DNA from: Amphirosellinia nigrospora
Lineage: Eukaryota > Ascomycota > Sordariomycetes > Xylariales > Xylariaceae
Reading direction: 5' to 3'
DNA: 64,000 bases
Assembly (NCBI GenBank): GCA_004123355.1
Contig: SCHM01000004.1
Location: forward strand, 6,289,017-6,353,016
Positions 48,271 through 62,100 of the stretch are shown here, piece by piece. Made by a program: the position numbers and the translations under genes. The number at the start of each line of letters is the position of its first letter. The first letter of the stretch is position 1. The notes beneath the pieces were generated by a model. It ran no database searches. It worked only from the letters and a program-made list of their open reading frames with translations, and was not told the DNA's origin.

Positions 48271-48302
48271 GGTGGTGGTGGTGGTGGTGGTGGTGGTGGT
48301 GG
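48271..48302. repeat. (GGT)n microsatellite abutting the p47 start codon
   Basis: 32 bases of perfect GGT repeat immediately upstream of the ATG on the minus strand, where it reads (ACC)n. It lies in the 5' leader next to the start. Confidence 0.9.
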
Positions 48303-49017
48303 CGTGTGCCTTTGTAAATGAGAAAGGGTTGAATGTGGTGGGATGCCGTGCAGGTGATGGTGAATGTTGATGGTAATTGGAATTGGGGACCGACACGAAT
48401 GCGCTGCGAGGTGGAGGGGTAGTATACCAGGTGGGTGTGGAAGTGGAATATGTTGCGTCGCAGTAGTCTAATAGAAGGAAGGGATGTGATGGGATGTTCG
48501 GGGACGGAAGATGTAAGATGTCGAGTTGACTCAAGGCTGTTCTTTCCTGTGACCAGGCAGCTTTGCTGTCGACGTTGAGCTCCCTTTCTTACCTTAGGTA
48601 GTCTCCGGTGTGCTTTATGGTGGGGGTTGGCGCTGTGTCATTATCTCGATCCAACCCCGCTATGTTCCCGGAAAGCCTTAATTGGGGTACCCATAACCTA
48701 CCTAATAGGTAGGTTAGGTACCTATACGTAGGTACCGAGGTATAGCGCTAGGTGCGCTAAGCCACAGCAGCCCTAAGCCTCACCTATGGCAGTCTAGATG
48801 TAACGGCATGGGTACAACTACACGCCCATCTTTCTAGCATCTTAATTCTTGATTCTCAGTCTAAGACAATCTCCGAAACCGCTAACGTTATTTCTGGCTG
48901 AACGAATACAAATCACGCAAACCTGAACCCCTCAAGCAGAGATAGGTTCATAACTCAACACATAAAGATTTCCGCCTTCTCATCGTCGTCGCCCCGCGCC
49001 ACAGCTTGACCGAGACC
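48303..49017. promoter_or_regulatory. Divergent promoter region, p47 / Mim1
   Basis: 0.7 kb between divergent genes. It contains a cluster of acctacc/ggtaggt words at 48.69-48.75 kb. Confidence 0.4.
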
Positions 49018-49402
49018 ATGGCCTCCGAAGAACACAACCCGCTAGCTGAGTCGGGCGTCACGATACACTCCGACAGCGAACAATACTCGGCCGGTGAGGA
49101 TATCTCCACATCACCCGACTCGTCATCATCGCCACCCATGATCCTCTACAAGCCCCCGACAACGTGGTCCCTACTCCGAGGCGTCGCCATCAACCTGCTC
49201 CTACCCTTCATCAACGGCATGATGCTGGGGTTCGGCGAGCTGTTTGCGCACGAGGCGGCCTTCCGGTTAGGATGGGGAGGTACCAGGGTATGTCTAAGCA
49301 CCCAGACGCTCGGCGCGCATATCCCATATTCCAAACTTTGACATGGTACTGATGCGAACTATGTAGGTTTTCCCCTATCGAGAAGAACGGCACATCCCAT
49401 AG
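49018..49402 (+). CDS. mim1: Mitochondrial import protein Mim1
   Basis: Small outer-membrane protein that helps insert alpha-helical outer-membrane proteins and assemble the TOM complex. Exons 49018-49287 and 49367-49402 give 101 residues without correction. The acidic N-terminus (SEEHNPLAESGVTIHSDS) faces the cytosol. The single membrane segment carries the Mim1 core LLPFINGMMLGFGELFAHE, followed by AAFRLGWGGTRVFPYREERH. The intron (GTATGT/TAG) is 79 bases. The glycine-rich helix and neighbourhood fit the family well. Confidence 0.88.
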
Positions 49403-50215
49403 GCCCCGGTATCGAGATCCGCGAGAAGCCGAGAGCACGACCTGGTAACCTGGACGATCTAACTAGCTTGGAATAAAGGACGGGAATTATAAAATTTATT
49501 TGATACCAACAAGCGGCATTGCAGAAGCATATATCATGGGCCAAGCGTCACCGCCTTGTACGAACCTCCAGTAGGCCATGAGACTCCGGAAGAAAACAAG
49601 AGGGGAAGAGGCGTGATGGAGAATTCTGCCCCGATATATCGTCATCATTGGGATGTGAGCGCGGCCCAGTCCAGCCCAGCCTAGCTATATTTTTGCTGCT
49701 CGCATAAGGTTGTCTCGGTTTTTCAGAGACAGATGTCGTAAGGTAGTTGGATGAGGTATACATGTACATATACATCGCAAGGTGGCCAGAAATCGACAAT
49801 TCTCACGCGAAAAGATTTTTGATCAGTGAGTTTGATTTGGATCTACTAAGCAAGGTATCATAAGCTGCGTAGATTGGCAATTGTTTGACCTTGATGTGTA
49901 CCTCAGCTTCACCACTGACGGAGCTTCCTCAGGGCAGCTAGATCAAGTAGGTACCTACCAAAGTACCTACCATCGGATGGAGGGGCTGAGCGGACCCCGG
50001 CCAAGTCCACATGGATGTGGGGTTGAACGGCACTGGGATTATTGCACTATTTCTTTTTAATGAATAACTGTGGGATTAGGCCTTCGTTTAAGGCATATTC
50101 CTAGGCGCATGCAGCGAAAAATAATTCATTGTGTAATAGGTACCTAGCCCTTTGAACTTTTGTTGTTGCTGGTTTGAAGCGGCCGACATAGGTCATCACC
50201 CTTCACCAACACACG
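49403..50215. other. Intergenic, 0.8 kb
   Basis: Between Mim1 and Oxa1. No gene seen. Includes an acctacc cluster near 49.95 kb. Confidence 0.4.
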
Positions 50216-51882
50216 ATGCTGCCAAGTAGGGGGCTCGCTAGACATCCGGCTTCTGCGCTGAGGTATTCGTTATCTAGTCGGACAAAGGTGTGATTCATCC
50301 CCTCCATGCCAATTGGATTTGTATATGCTCGTCTGTCTTCATACTCGTCGTCGTACTCACGCTTTTGGTCTTCTAGCCCACGCCGACATTATCCACCCGA
50401 CAATTTTCTCAGGCGCAGTCACAGTCGTCCGTATTATCGAGACACGGTCGTTCTCGGGCCAATGTATGCCAACATGGCAAGATAACACCCTCCACATCAG
50501 CCGTCGGGTACGGTGCCTCGGTTGGAATACCATCCGGCGTCTTCGCCCAACGTTCTGGCGCGGCGAGGAACCTCTCGCTCTGGCCTTTCCAGTCGAAGCC
50601 GCAGACACCCCAAACGCCAGAGACCGCCGAGACACCCTCGGAATGGTCATCGGCGTCATCGGCGTCGCCATCGGCATCAGCGCCCGCTCAGGCGCATCCG
50701 CCCGTATATGAGACGTCGACGCCCGCCGAACCTCTGACCAACGCCGCCGAGTCTTCTGCAAGCCAGGTCGATCCCACCCAGCTTCCCGACGATCTGCTCC
50801 GTGCATTCGACTCGCAGTCCTTCCTCGACATCCCCGAACGCATAGGTTATCTCGCCGAGCTTGGTCTCGACTACGGCCGGGGCCCGACCTCGTGCTGTCA
50901 GTGGTTGATCGAGCACAATCCACGTCTACACCGGCCTGCCCTGGTGGGGAACCATCGCCGCCGTCGCTCTTCTCTTCCGCGGTGTCATGTTCTATCCCAC
51001 CCTGATGGGCAGCAAGAACAGCGCCAAGGTGCAGCTAGCTCATAGCACCCCGGAATACAAAAAAGCCGATGCCGACTTCAAGGAGGCCACGTTCCGCACA
51101 GGGGACCGTGCCGCTCAGCTATATGCCCGGGGCGAGATGCGCCGCCTCAATAGGGAGGCCGGTGTAAGCGGTCTAGCCATGTTGACGCCCTTTGCCAGCT
51201 TCGCCATGATCCCTTTCAGTTACGGCATGTTCCGCCTGCTTCGGGGCATGGCTGACGTTCCCGTGCCCGGCATGGACACCGGAGGTTTGGTCTGGTTCAC
51301 CGACTTGACCATCTGCGACCCCCTTTACATCTTGCCTTGTATCTCGACCGGCATGGCCGTTCTCATGTTCAAGGTACGTAGCTTGAGCCCATCCATGCCG
51401 CTCATGCCGTTCCCTTACTAACCCCTCACCCAGCAAATGCAACGCGCCAACATGAAACCCAACCCCATGCAAGAGACCATGATGAATGGCATGACGTATA
51501 TCCTGCCACCTATGATGTTCTTGGGTACCGCCTGGTTGCCTGCCGGCATCCAATGGTTCTTCTTCGTACTGTCCATAGGCTCCATCGCACAGACACAGAC
51601 CATCCTCCACCCATCGGTGCGAAGATCGATGGCCTGCCCCGTCTTGACGCCCCTAAGCCCCGCGTCCTCGAGTACCAGAGCCCTTCCAAACGTGGGCTCC
51701 GTGGCTCGTTGGAGGATGGCATCAATGCTGCATCTCAGTCCGTCAAACAGGTCACGGGTGCCACCGAGGACAAGGCCCGGTGGAAGTCGGCCAAGGACTA
51801 CGAGGAACGGCGTGCTGAAGAGGAAAGACAGAACGCCGAGCGCCGGTTGAATGAGGCTCGTCGCCGGCGTGCCGGGCGATAA
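50216..51882 (+). CDS. oxa1: Mitochondrial inner-membrane insertase Oxa1
   Basis: YidC/Oxa1/Alb3 family insertase that puts mitochondrially and nuclear-encoded proteins into the inner membrane. Exon 1 50216-50287 is a targeting presequence (MLPSRGLARHPASALRYSL). Exon 2 50377-51373 carries RNLSLWPFQ, the pre-domain FLDIPERIGYLAELGLDYG, then the membrane domain FRGVMFYPTLMGSKNSAKVQ and GLAMLTPFASFAMIPFSYGM. Exon 3 51434-51882 has QMQRANMKPNPMQETMMNGM and the basic C-terminal ribosome-binding tail ending NEARRRRAGR. Frame corrections are needed near 50915 (after GPTSCCQWLIEH) and near 51620 (restoring AKIDGLPRLDAPKPR). As a conserved respiratory gene, decay is unlikely. Confidence 0.92.
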
Positions 51883-53568
51883 TCGCCCCTTAAAAACAAG
51901 GACTTGGCTTCTCTGTCACCATCCTCTAGATAGACCCTTGCCAAGTACTCATTTGACCTGGGGATTCTGGCTGTATAATACCGGACCGGACCGTGCTTAT
52001 CATAGACTCTGCTCATTCGGAAGAGTCACGGGCCCGCTTGACTGTACATACTACCGTGTAGAATCATAATGTGCTTTTGACGAAGATGAAGTAGCTTCAT
52101 CGGTCTATGTTTGAGACAGTGGGATATGCCAATTGGCACTGTGATGCCTGATTCTGGTAATTGATCATGTTTTTGATAAGAGACTTGAGCATGACAGCAT
52201 TCTCCTTGGGTGTGCTGGTGACTTACATGGATGGTTAGCACATAAATGAAGGGATGATAGGATCGACATCTATTGGTGTTGTGACACTGGCGAATATTTC
52301 TTAGTAGGATGTATTACTACGGTAGATTGGCCGCGTAGGCGGATTTCGCTTTTCGCTCTTCTGGTTATGAGTCTAATTCGTATTATCTGGGTTTATAGTT
52401 ATTGTAAATTTCTCTTATTCAGGCTATCTACCTACCCACTTAGTTACCTACTCATCTATTTACTCATTAGCAACTTATAACGTGATATTATCCTCGCAAT
52501 CGAAGACTTTTGTTATGAGTCTATTACGGAGCCTTATAAACGCAGATATGAATTTATAGAGATGGATATCAAGGTGAATATATAAATGAATATATAAATG
52601 AAGTTTGAGTACCTAAAGGCCTCAAACACAGCAAGCTTGGCTAACCGTATGTATATAAATACCTATCCTCACTTAGGGGCCTGCATCTCACCTCACCCTT
52701 CTTCACTACACACTTTAAGCACTTATTCACTTATTCCTTCATTTGCCTCCGCACTCTTTATCGACATCATCATCCACAACCTCGTTTATTCATTCATTTT
52801 TTTTTTCTTTCTTTCCTCGTCTATCTTCCCTCACTTCTTTCCTTGCTCCTCTACTTATTTACCTACTTCTCCAGCTACTTACTTCCTCACTTACTTCTCG
52901 TCCATCATATCTACATCATTACTCACATCCATCCCCATTCTCCATGAATCCATTGATCAACACTATCTCATCTCTACCTACACATCTCCACCCATCTTCT
53001 TACTCCTGCTCCTATAAATCCATCCCTATCTATATTTGTAATCCCTCCATCCTCCTCATCTAACAATCCATCAATCAGTAACTCATCATCAATCTATTCG
53101 CTTAATAATTTTAATAAATATTAGATTCATCTCATCATGCCTAATCCCCATCTCTCCATCCAGGGCAATAGGTATCTAAGTAAATAAGTAGGTAGAAGGT
53201 GAAATACCTACGATGCCACACCGCTTATCGTAACCAACCTACCGGCTCCTTTATTGAAATCCGAGACTTGTCATGGACCTTCAATTCCTCATCTCGCTCT
53301 CCGAACCCCCTCTTCCTCCGAGTAGTAGATAAATATCTCAATAGGGATGAGTACTACGGGAGTACAAAAGCGCACAGAAGGACGACAAGATAAAACATGG
53401 CACAATTTTGTCCACAAGACCATCATTTTGTTTGTGATTTGTTGATTTATTCATTCGATCCGATCCGATTCGGATAGGCAGGTAGGTAGGTAGGTTATAC
53501 AAATAATCCTCTTCTTTTCTTTCCCTTCCTTTTTTCTTATTTTTTTCTTCTTCCCTTCTCCCTTCCTA
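51883..53568. other. Convergent intergenic region, pyrimidine-rich in part
   Basis: 1.7 kb between the 3' ends of Oxa1 and Urc4. The part 52.68-53.1 kb is strongly C/T-rich with tctt/cctac words and gives spurious open frames. No gene. Confidence 0.45.
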
Positions 53569-56160
53569 TTAAAACACCGTCCCATCCGAATCAATCAAGA
53601 TGGGCGGTTCTTTCGTATTCGGCCGGCTGACTTCGGCGATTTCGCGACCACCCTGTATCATCACGATTAGCACTCTTCTCTCTAAACCTCATCTCCTCAC
53701 ACGATCCCCCAAAGGTTCAAGTTGGGAGGAGCGAGGGAAAAAAGAATAGACTCACCTTCCAACTGCCCGCTTCGAGCAACTGCGCAAGCGTGAGTTCACC
53801 GCCTTGTAACTCGTCTCGCAGCGCCACATTCACATCCGCACAAAGCTTATCCAGGAAGCCCACGGTAACACCCTCCACTCGACAATTACATCATCGCCGG
53901 GCTCGAACATGGGCGCGACCTCGACGCCCGCGGTGCCCGTGCGTGTGGAATGTTCTCTATAATGATCCAACCCTCTCTCCATGTCCTTTTCTTTCAGCGT
54001 CAAGACGCCGAGGTCGACAAAGAGACCGCCGTTTCGGTACTCGGGGAGCCCTGTCAGTAGCTCGGTGCCGGCAAATTGGATCTTGAGGATCGATTGCATG
54101 GGTTGCATCAGGGAGTACGTGAGCCACTGTGTCAGCTTGTGGAAGGGGAGGATGGCCTCCCAGGGTTCCGTAGCTCCGCTTCCTGCTTGTGAATGAGTCG
54201 TGCTCGGGAAGGGGAGAATGTCGGCGGGGATGACCCTGATGACGTCGTCCGATTCCGCTGTGGGACTTGGGGCATTGCTGAGCATGGCCATGCGTCACCC
54301 AGAGATACGCCGTTTATGGCCGTTCGTGACGAGGGCCAGATCGGTGCGAGGCCGGACATGAGGACGTTCCAGAGAACGGGGAGCACGATTATGGGGCTCG
54401 AGGAGGCTTGTGTGGTGGTGGGCTAGGAGGTAGTCTATATTTTATTCATTAGCATAAATCCGAGCACGATATCAATATCCTGGAGCATTGCTCGGACAAG
54501 CGACATGGGAAGGCTGGAAGTCGGGTAGAAAATTGCACGCACCAATCATGTCTCCCGGCCGTCCCGACTCGCCGAAAAATCCCTTTTCTCAGACAGAGCG
54601 TCTCCGAGTCGTAGGAGTAACTGGCAACGGCCCTCGAGACCGGCAACCTCGTTCCCGGTCGCGACTGAAGGCCCTTGGCAAGCTGGTCGACGGTCAGATT
54701 TCGCAAACCGTCTTTGTCGACCTGGTATTTATTGTCGGGGTTTCCGGAGAATATGCCCTGTTTTTGAGATCGTCAGCATGAGAGATGCGGTACAGTATAA
54801 GCAGGTTCCTCTTCGCTTCATTCCTTTTTCGCCGCAAGGTTCATATTATATGCCACTCTATCCCGACTCGAGCACCCAACCCAATCCTGACAGAGGAAGT
54901 ATAATGAAGAAAAAGTAACATACCGCCTTGAACATCTCCAAGCTGGCAATGGCCAAACCCTCAGAGCGGCGGTAGACCTTGCCGCTGTCGGCGCTCTTGA
55001 AGGACCACTCGGTGCCCGCACCGGCGTCGAGGAGCACGCTGACGAGGAACAGATCGACTAGACGGCGGCATTTCTCGGTATTATCGATGGTGGCGTCAAA
55101 GGTCGACATGAGGTGCGCGATGCGGTCGCGCCCGCCCACGGCGAAGTGCTGGTACCGACCGTGACCGGGGATGGAGTGGAAGGGGGCATCGTAATCGCGC
55201 TACAGGGATAATTAGTCTCAAATTGATTGCTTGAATAGGTAAATGAATTGTCTCTTTTGCTCTCTCTTTGCTATGTTGAATTGGGAGTAGGGGTGAAGCT
55301 TGGTCTAGGTCTGATATCATATGTCGCACGGGGATGGGGATAGATAGGAAATGCCAAGACAATGATAGCAAGGGGATGCGAAGCGTGGGGTTGGCGTGAG
55401 GGGTTTTGTTTCTGCTCCAGGGTACAGCCTGGGAAGGGATGAAGATATTGGATGCGAGGGCTGAGTCGATTGATTAATTGAAGCAGGTACAGCCGTATGT
55501 CGTATGCACGGGCTTTTTCATGCGCCTCTGCAGAAGTAATATAATCTCTAGGTACGTCTATATAAGGTGTAGGTATAGGCGGGTAACAGGTGTGTAGGAA
55601 AGAAGGGTTCGGTCGGGGGTTAGAGAGAGAGAGGAGAGTGTGTGTGTGGGATAGAATGGAACATCACGTAGTACTCGATTCACGATAGCATCAAACAAAC
55701 AAAACAAGATCAACGATGGCTGGAATCGATAGGACGGGGTGCGAACAACATACCTTGATGATGCGACAGACGAATTGGACTACGTCGGGGAACTTGTCGA
55801 GGTCGACGTCGAAGTGATTTAGCTGGTTTGCCAACGCCTTCTCGGTGATGACCTTGCACCGCTCGCGCACCGCCCCCAAGCTCCTCAGGTAGCCGGCGGC
55901 ATCGAGCGACGGATCGGGGGCTTGGGAAGGTTGACCTTGGGCAAATACGGCGTCATCGGGGTCAGGGGACTCTGAAGACCGCCTAGACTGCTGGCAGAGG
56001 TGCGGCTGTTGGTGTTGAAGTTGAGCGTGTTGGAGCGGACGCTCTTGTTATTATTGCTGTTCCGACCGAGGCTGATGTTGTGCGAGTTGTCCGAGTCGAA
56101 GCTGGCCGAGTCCTTGGTGAGAGGCTTGGGTGTTTTAGGTTTCCTAGAAAATAGACCCAT
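53569..56160 (-). CDS. urc4: Urc4-type uracil catabolism protein (DUF1688)
   Basis: DUF1688 protein of the URC pyrimidine-degradation route described in yeasts. Start MGLFSRKPKTPKPLTKDSAS at 56160, with a Ser/Asn-rich lead. The domain then runs AAGYLRSLGAVRERCK, HFDVDLDKFPDVVQFVCRII, FHSIPGHGRYQHFAVGGRDR, LVDLFLVSVLLDAGAGTEWS, RRSEGLAIASLEMFKA, GIFSGNPDNKYQVDKDGL, LWNVLMSGLAPIWPSSRTAI, NGVSLGDAWP, FHKLTQWLTYSLMQPMQ and the end EPPILIDSDGTVF. Introns lie at about 53653-53755, 54.42-54.56, 54758-54923 and 55200-55753. At least five frame breaks occur, near 55915 (C run), 54660, 54575 (T run), 54295 and 53867. Gene identity is secure from the conserved order of motifs; the break positions are approximate. 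Confidence 0.88.
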
Positions 56161-59100
56161 CTTTACGGCTCCTCTCTTCTGCCGCTGCTGCTGCTGTTGC
56201 TACCACCTATTTTTCTTTTGTTTATGGCGCTGGGAGCTGTCTGACCTTGGCTCGCTGCGTTGGCCGCCTCCGACCGATTCTAGGTTGGGCTCCGACAAAC
56301 GGGGCGCGAGAGGCAACGGATTGGACAGGGCAAGGATGGATGAGAAACTAAAACCGAATAAATACTGCAGGTCGATTCAATGGGTTTCGACCACGTAATG
56401 GCACCCGAGAGGACCGTGGCCGTTGTCTGGACGGTGGGCGGGCGGTGTCGTCTGTTGTCCGCGCTGTCTCAAAATATCGAATCTCGGTGGACGCCAAACG
56501 AGAGAGGTGACGGCAGGGGACAAAGAGGGAGAAAGGGCTTTCCCACCGAGGTATAACTTCTACTTCCTCTTTAGCTCTGTTGGTTCTTTTTTTCCTTTTT
56601 TCCTTTCTTCGCGCCGTGTCGGTGTGCAAAAGCAGCTAACTACAGGTAGCGTGGTGTGCGCGTAGGTCGAATATGCTCGCCGTAGTGCTGATTCAAGTAT
56701 GGTATAGTGGTATGGTGGGATGGTGGTATGATGATAGTATGTATTGTAGCTTTGTCGCCGGGTTCCACCAGATCCGAGGCCGCTTACACAGGGAGATAAA
56801 AAGAGTATAAGTAAGTAAGTAGGTAAGTAGGTAGTAGATAAGATGGAGTAGGTGTCTAAATAGGTATGTAGGGCGACACAGCTATCGTGACTCCGAAGTC
56901 AGTCGAAACTCTTCGACTTTTCGAAATATAGTAGGTATTACCTACTTAGAAGGCGACAGGCGCATCCCCCTTTTGAATCAGCACGCGGTTGTCAGACAAG
57001 TCAGATCAAGTCAGACAGTCAGACAAACAGACGGGAGACACGAACCAGGATAATGGTTGATGTGGTCAGGATCTGTTCAGGAGTCGTCATGTATGTATAT
57101 ATGTATGCACTATGTATATAAGTATGTGTGTGTGTGTATCTGTAAGGGCGGATGGCGACCTTTGCGACATTTGCGACCTTCAGTTGTGAGACCCTTCCAT
57201 TACAAGCAGAAACTACCTACAAGTACCTGGGTACCTACTTACCTACCTCTTACTTGGCGGGGTACCAGATTCCAAACTCCCGGGCTAAAAAGTCCCTTGC
57301 CGAAATGACACTGTAGAGCTTAGCTCGATACTACAGTGCACTGTACTGTAGGCCGTGCAACGACAAACATTGAATTATCGTATTTGTTTGTGCTTGGCTT
57401 GGGTTAATTGTACGTACCGTATCTAGATTGCCGCTGGATGATGCCGGTCAGCACCAGCTTATGATCTACAAATATTAGCAAAGCGACCATGGACCATCTG
57501 TCTGTTGCATTCAATTGCTATCACACTACCTATGATGTGATGGCCTCTTACAGTACATATATGTGTGTATGTATGTAGGTAAGTACCTACATATTCAACA
57601 TTGGCTTGGTCTGCCCTCTGAAGGATTCCCGATGCATATACCAAAAAGGGGAGCAGGGACGTCATCGTCGAGGTGTGAAATAATCCAAAAAGGCTCGACC
57701 CTGCCTGATGAAGTCAGCACCAAGGGCATCACCACAGGGCACTTGCACAGACACTTGCAGGGCAGTTGGAGGCGGCACAGCAGTCGTCACACCTACCTGA
57801 CCTGCCTACGTTTAAGGTAGTTTAAGGTAGGTGCTACATCCCGCTGTCTTCTACATTAAGAGGTACCTATACCTACTTCTCGACTCTATATCCCTTTGCC
57901 TGCCTTGGGTACACTTATTCCATGTTGGCAAATTAATCAAATCTATTGACTCTGGCTTACACTCGTAGCCTACAGGACATTCATTCACTGTCCCGTGCTG
58001 GTCATATCCCTTGTCGGTATATTATGGTGTAGTATCGTTACATATACATGGTATATTTCTTCCCTTGCGCGGAGCAACAGGATCGAGAAAATTGATCGCC
58101 CTGGTGTCGATGCTCATCTCACGGTTGATACCAATGCCCACCCCAGTCCAACCCCCAGTCAGTGCCGAAAAGGCAGCTGCCTAGGTCGGTATCGGGATGT
58201 GGATTCGAGCCTCAATAGTGCTGAACTTCCCTTAGTGCCTTTATCGACAGTTACGCGAACCAACCTCCCGCATCCTACCTATATGTACACTACCTAAGTA
58301 TGAGGGCAGGACACGAGACATATATCCTTACTATGATTTTTCGCGGAGATTGAACCACGGCCAGGCTACACGACGTTGCGTGTCATTCGACGGCGACGGC
58401 AAATCATGCCTTTCGTAACTCATTTGTCCCTTCCGCCCCGAGGTACCGCTATATAACGTTCTCTATTCTCGCAACACAGTGACACAATCGACATGACAGT
58501 AAGTCGTCTTTCTGTATACTGTGAGCTGCGCGCTCCCCAACGTCTACCTAGGTCTAGTTAGTCTAGTGTAGACATTCCCCAGAGATCGACGGCGCCGGTA
58601 GACTACTCTAAATCTAGTGCCCCGGCAACCTGAGTAAGTGATGGCGACCCGGCGCAATTCTATTGAACTCTATCCCTTCACTTATAGGGACGTGATTGGG
58701 CACTTCTTCTTTCAGCTCGCATAGGCGATAGGACAGTGGCTGGCTCGCCTAGGACATTTTGAACATGGCGGATGTCCAACTGCCCTTTCCGAAAACCTCG
58801 CTTGAATGCACGTAAGGTATGATGGATAAGAAAACCCAGATACGCAGGTTGGGATTTTATCATCGGCACACAACCGGATCCTTGCTTACTACTAACAGCC
58901 TAAAGCAACATCCAAGCAAATACTGCACCGCGTCATTTTAGCATGTAAGCCACGAAGGGGGAAGGGGAAAAAAGAGATCGGATCGTCAGGCACTGGGGAA
59001 CTCTACCTGGTCCTCCGGGATGGCCTGGGTCGTGTAGTGTACCAAAGTTGTCGTCGGCAAGGCGCCTGAAGGGGTTGAGTCCCCTGTTCCAGGGCGCGGC

Positions 59101-62100
59101 CTGGGCGGAAAGCTGGTAATAGTGCAGGCCGTTTTGGTGCTGGCCTTGGCGCCAATTGGTTGCTGATTCGCTCACTATACGCCAGTTGCGGCCGCTTGTT
59201 CCTGACTGTCCCAAACCAGGCAGCGCAGCCAGGCCGGCCACCTAAGCACCTAGGTATGTACTCGATGTTGCGCGCACTGTAGCCGCAACGCGTGGGCGCT
59301 CAGTTAGCCCTTGATTTACCCCATGGTCCAGGAGCAGCTCTAGCGAATCGTGGCGTCGAGACAGGACGAACCCTTGACCACTGTAACGTCAAGGGCCCGG
59401 GCTATATACCGCGGAACCCATACTATATATGCACAGGGCTTCTCATGTCATGAATACGCTGTCGAAAACCTTTCGACGCTCGCCCACCTTACACCTCATC
59501 GAGATCGCCTCGGCCTACCTATCATACGATTTTTAGAAATTTATTGCAGTGGCTACGACATGTAAGGAACGGCGTAACATCGTTTAAATCCGTTAGCCGT
59601 TTTCTAAACCAACAGATATCGGAGAAAAGACTAGTTTTAGCTAATGGCCGTCCACGTTGCGCCCCAGCTTACAAGTGGCGTACCTGTCGGTCGTGGGCAG
59701 GAGTGCGGGTCCACAGTACGAAGCATGTATACTTGCAAGACGGCAGTATTAGACGAGGACTCAATCTACTGTACAGGTACGTGTAAGTCGCCGAGAATTC
59801 TAGCCTCCTGCGTGTATCCGTGCCCCGGAAAGACCAGGCGGCTCAATCTGGCCTCTAGCATATCACATAGCCTCAGAGGGTGGCCATCATCTACGATTCC
59901 TGTCGATAATATATAACATGTAGTGTATGCGGACGACCAACACCCCGGAAAACCCCTGGAACCGGGTACAGAGAACCGAGAGGTTAGGTAGTAATCGTCA
60001 TTCCATCTCATCACTATTAGCTTTTATTCTAGCCCTTTTCAGCCCGGTTAGGCATAGCTCAATGAAGGTATCTGGACCACTCGTTGGTGGCCTTTGGTAA
60101 ATACGAGTGAACGGTCCGTATTTTACTTTGTGCTGTCATCCAGACGTGCCGTTCCCTCAGCCATCCATGCCTATCTATGACTAGCAATTTTATAATTTTC
60201 GGGGACTCTCTGGCTATTGAATCTAGATCTAGATAAGACGGCTCGTCAGCTAGGGGGTATGGCTCTCGTGCTGTGGCGCACACTGACGGCATGAAAGGCG
60301 ATCTGGACTCGCCGAATTGGGTACGTTTACCACGTGGTTACTACTCAAGCCCAGCAAGTGTCTGAAACTAGTCGCTCGCTGCAAGGTACTACGGCGGCTT
60401 CCCCCGTCGCCAGAATTAAGTCTCCACGTCGCGACGATTAGGGAAAGCGTAGCCGGTCGTCGAAGGCTGTCATTGGATTGCGGCAGCGCAGAGCCATCTG
60501 TAACCAGCCCTGCGGGAAGCTGAATGGGCGTATACTCCCGAGCGATGGTAGCCATCCGGTTCTGTGCTCGGCCCGTGTAGAGTAAGATGTCGTTTCTGGA
60601 TGAAACATCAAGGTTCGCCATCGCGTAGTCCATAGCTTATGGCACGCTACTCGCTCCCTGGCTGCGACATCTTGTCACGCTTTGCAATGCCGTTTAACAG
60701 TACAGCACTGTTTAAAGGGGCAAGTCTTTGCGCCTTGAGGACGTAGTGGACGGCAGAACTCATTAGGTCAGTCGTTGCGGGAGTAAACCTCTCGGGACGA
60801 TGGGCGGGATTGCATCGGAGATAGGGTCTTTGGTCCTGTCAGTATCTGATACCTGGAAGTATAAAGGGTTTACGTTTGGGCTATGGCAGTGCTGGCACCC
60901 ATGATGCTCTTGAGCTGACGCTGAATACAAAACGGGAAATAACTTCAGGTTATACTCGCCGCTAACCTTGAACGAAGGATGTGTACTCTAGTTCGTGGGA
61001 GCATTGAAAATAGGGGTGTAGATGACGTAGTGAATCATACTAGCTGACATTGAGTGTTGATATCTCAAGCAGTACTAGGCGTGAGTTTTGAAGGAAGGGA
61101 AGTTGTGTGACTGTGTCGGTAGGTAATATCATCCCAGGTGTATTTTTTCTATCATGGTGCCTAGTATTCAAATCCTGTCCTTTGAAACGTTGCTAAATGT
61201 AATCTCATCAAATAGACCCTACACAACATAAGTGTTGATATAGTTTAACTCTACTTAATAAATTTTATCATATTTATGCGGCTTCTTCGGACTATAAGAT
61301 ACTATAAGATAATGTGGCGCGATTCGAAACAGCCCTCAGTACGTGACTCTACAAAAAAAACCGCGGCCATGTAGAATGACCTCTATAAGTCCTCACTGAA
61401 GTTTACTAGTAAAAGTATGGAGAAACTTGTCAATAATATGCTGCTAGTTACTGAAGACTATGAAAAGTGTAAGGTTATGGGCATCTTCGTGAGCACCTAC
61501 GCGATCAGTCACCATATTTCTCATTTGGCGGTACATCTCCGATCATTTTGAATTTCGATGCTTAAATTGGAGTGTCAGATGCTTGGTTTTGGCAACATGC
61601 TTTTTTAATCGATGAATCTGTTCGGTGACTTGTGAGATGCGAGTTTCTTTTGAATTCTAGATTCTGGAAGATTGTGTTTTTTTAACTATCTGTACCTCTA
61701 GGCTTGGCGTTGAAGTGATCTTTGTCGGTTCCCTCACTTCTGTCGTATCCTGTATCTAGGCTAGACTCTCGTCGCTCAGGATGGTCATCTCGCTGTCATA
61801 AACACTAATGAATACCGATGAACCATACATGCTTCACAATATTGATGTTACATAATGTAAAACTTGATGTTCTCCTATGTTAATTATGAAGTAAGCTAGG
61901 ATTAGTCTTGCTACAAACATTAATCACTACTTCGGTATATACAAACGATGTCTTTAGGATAACTAGGTACATATTATTGACCTTCCCACAGCTTCGGGGA
62001 TAGGGCTCTCAGTCGTGACTAATACAACTCGTGATAATGGGATGGCTGGGGTAAAGTAATTATGATTACTCGCTATTCCACAGCCTCAGTTTGGAATCTT

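Noticed and set aside
50357-50923. 188-residue Arg-rich minus frame opposite Oxa1
   Set aside because: Arginine-rich antisense of a GC-rich coding exon; Oxa1 is certain on the plus strand.
52598-53063. Plus-strand frames of 106-139 residues rich in Ser/Tyr/Phe/Leu
   Set aside because: Translation of a C/T-rich low-complexity stretch; looks like membrane protein only by composition.
58933-60633. Several 60-130 residue frames in the gene-poor region
   Set aside because: No family motif, no splice-consistent joining, and frames overlap on both strands.
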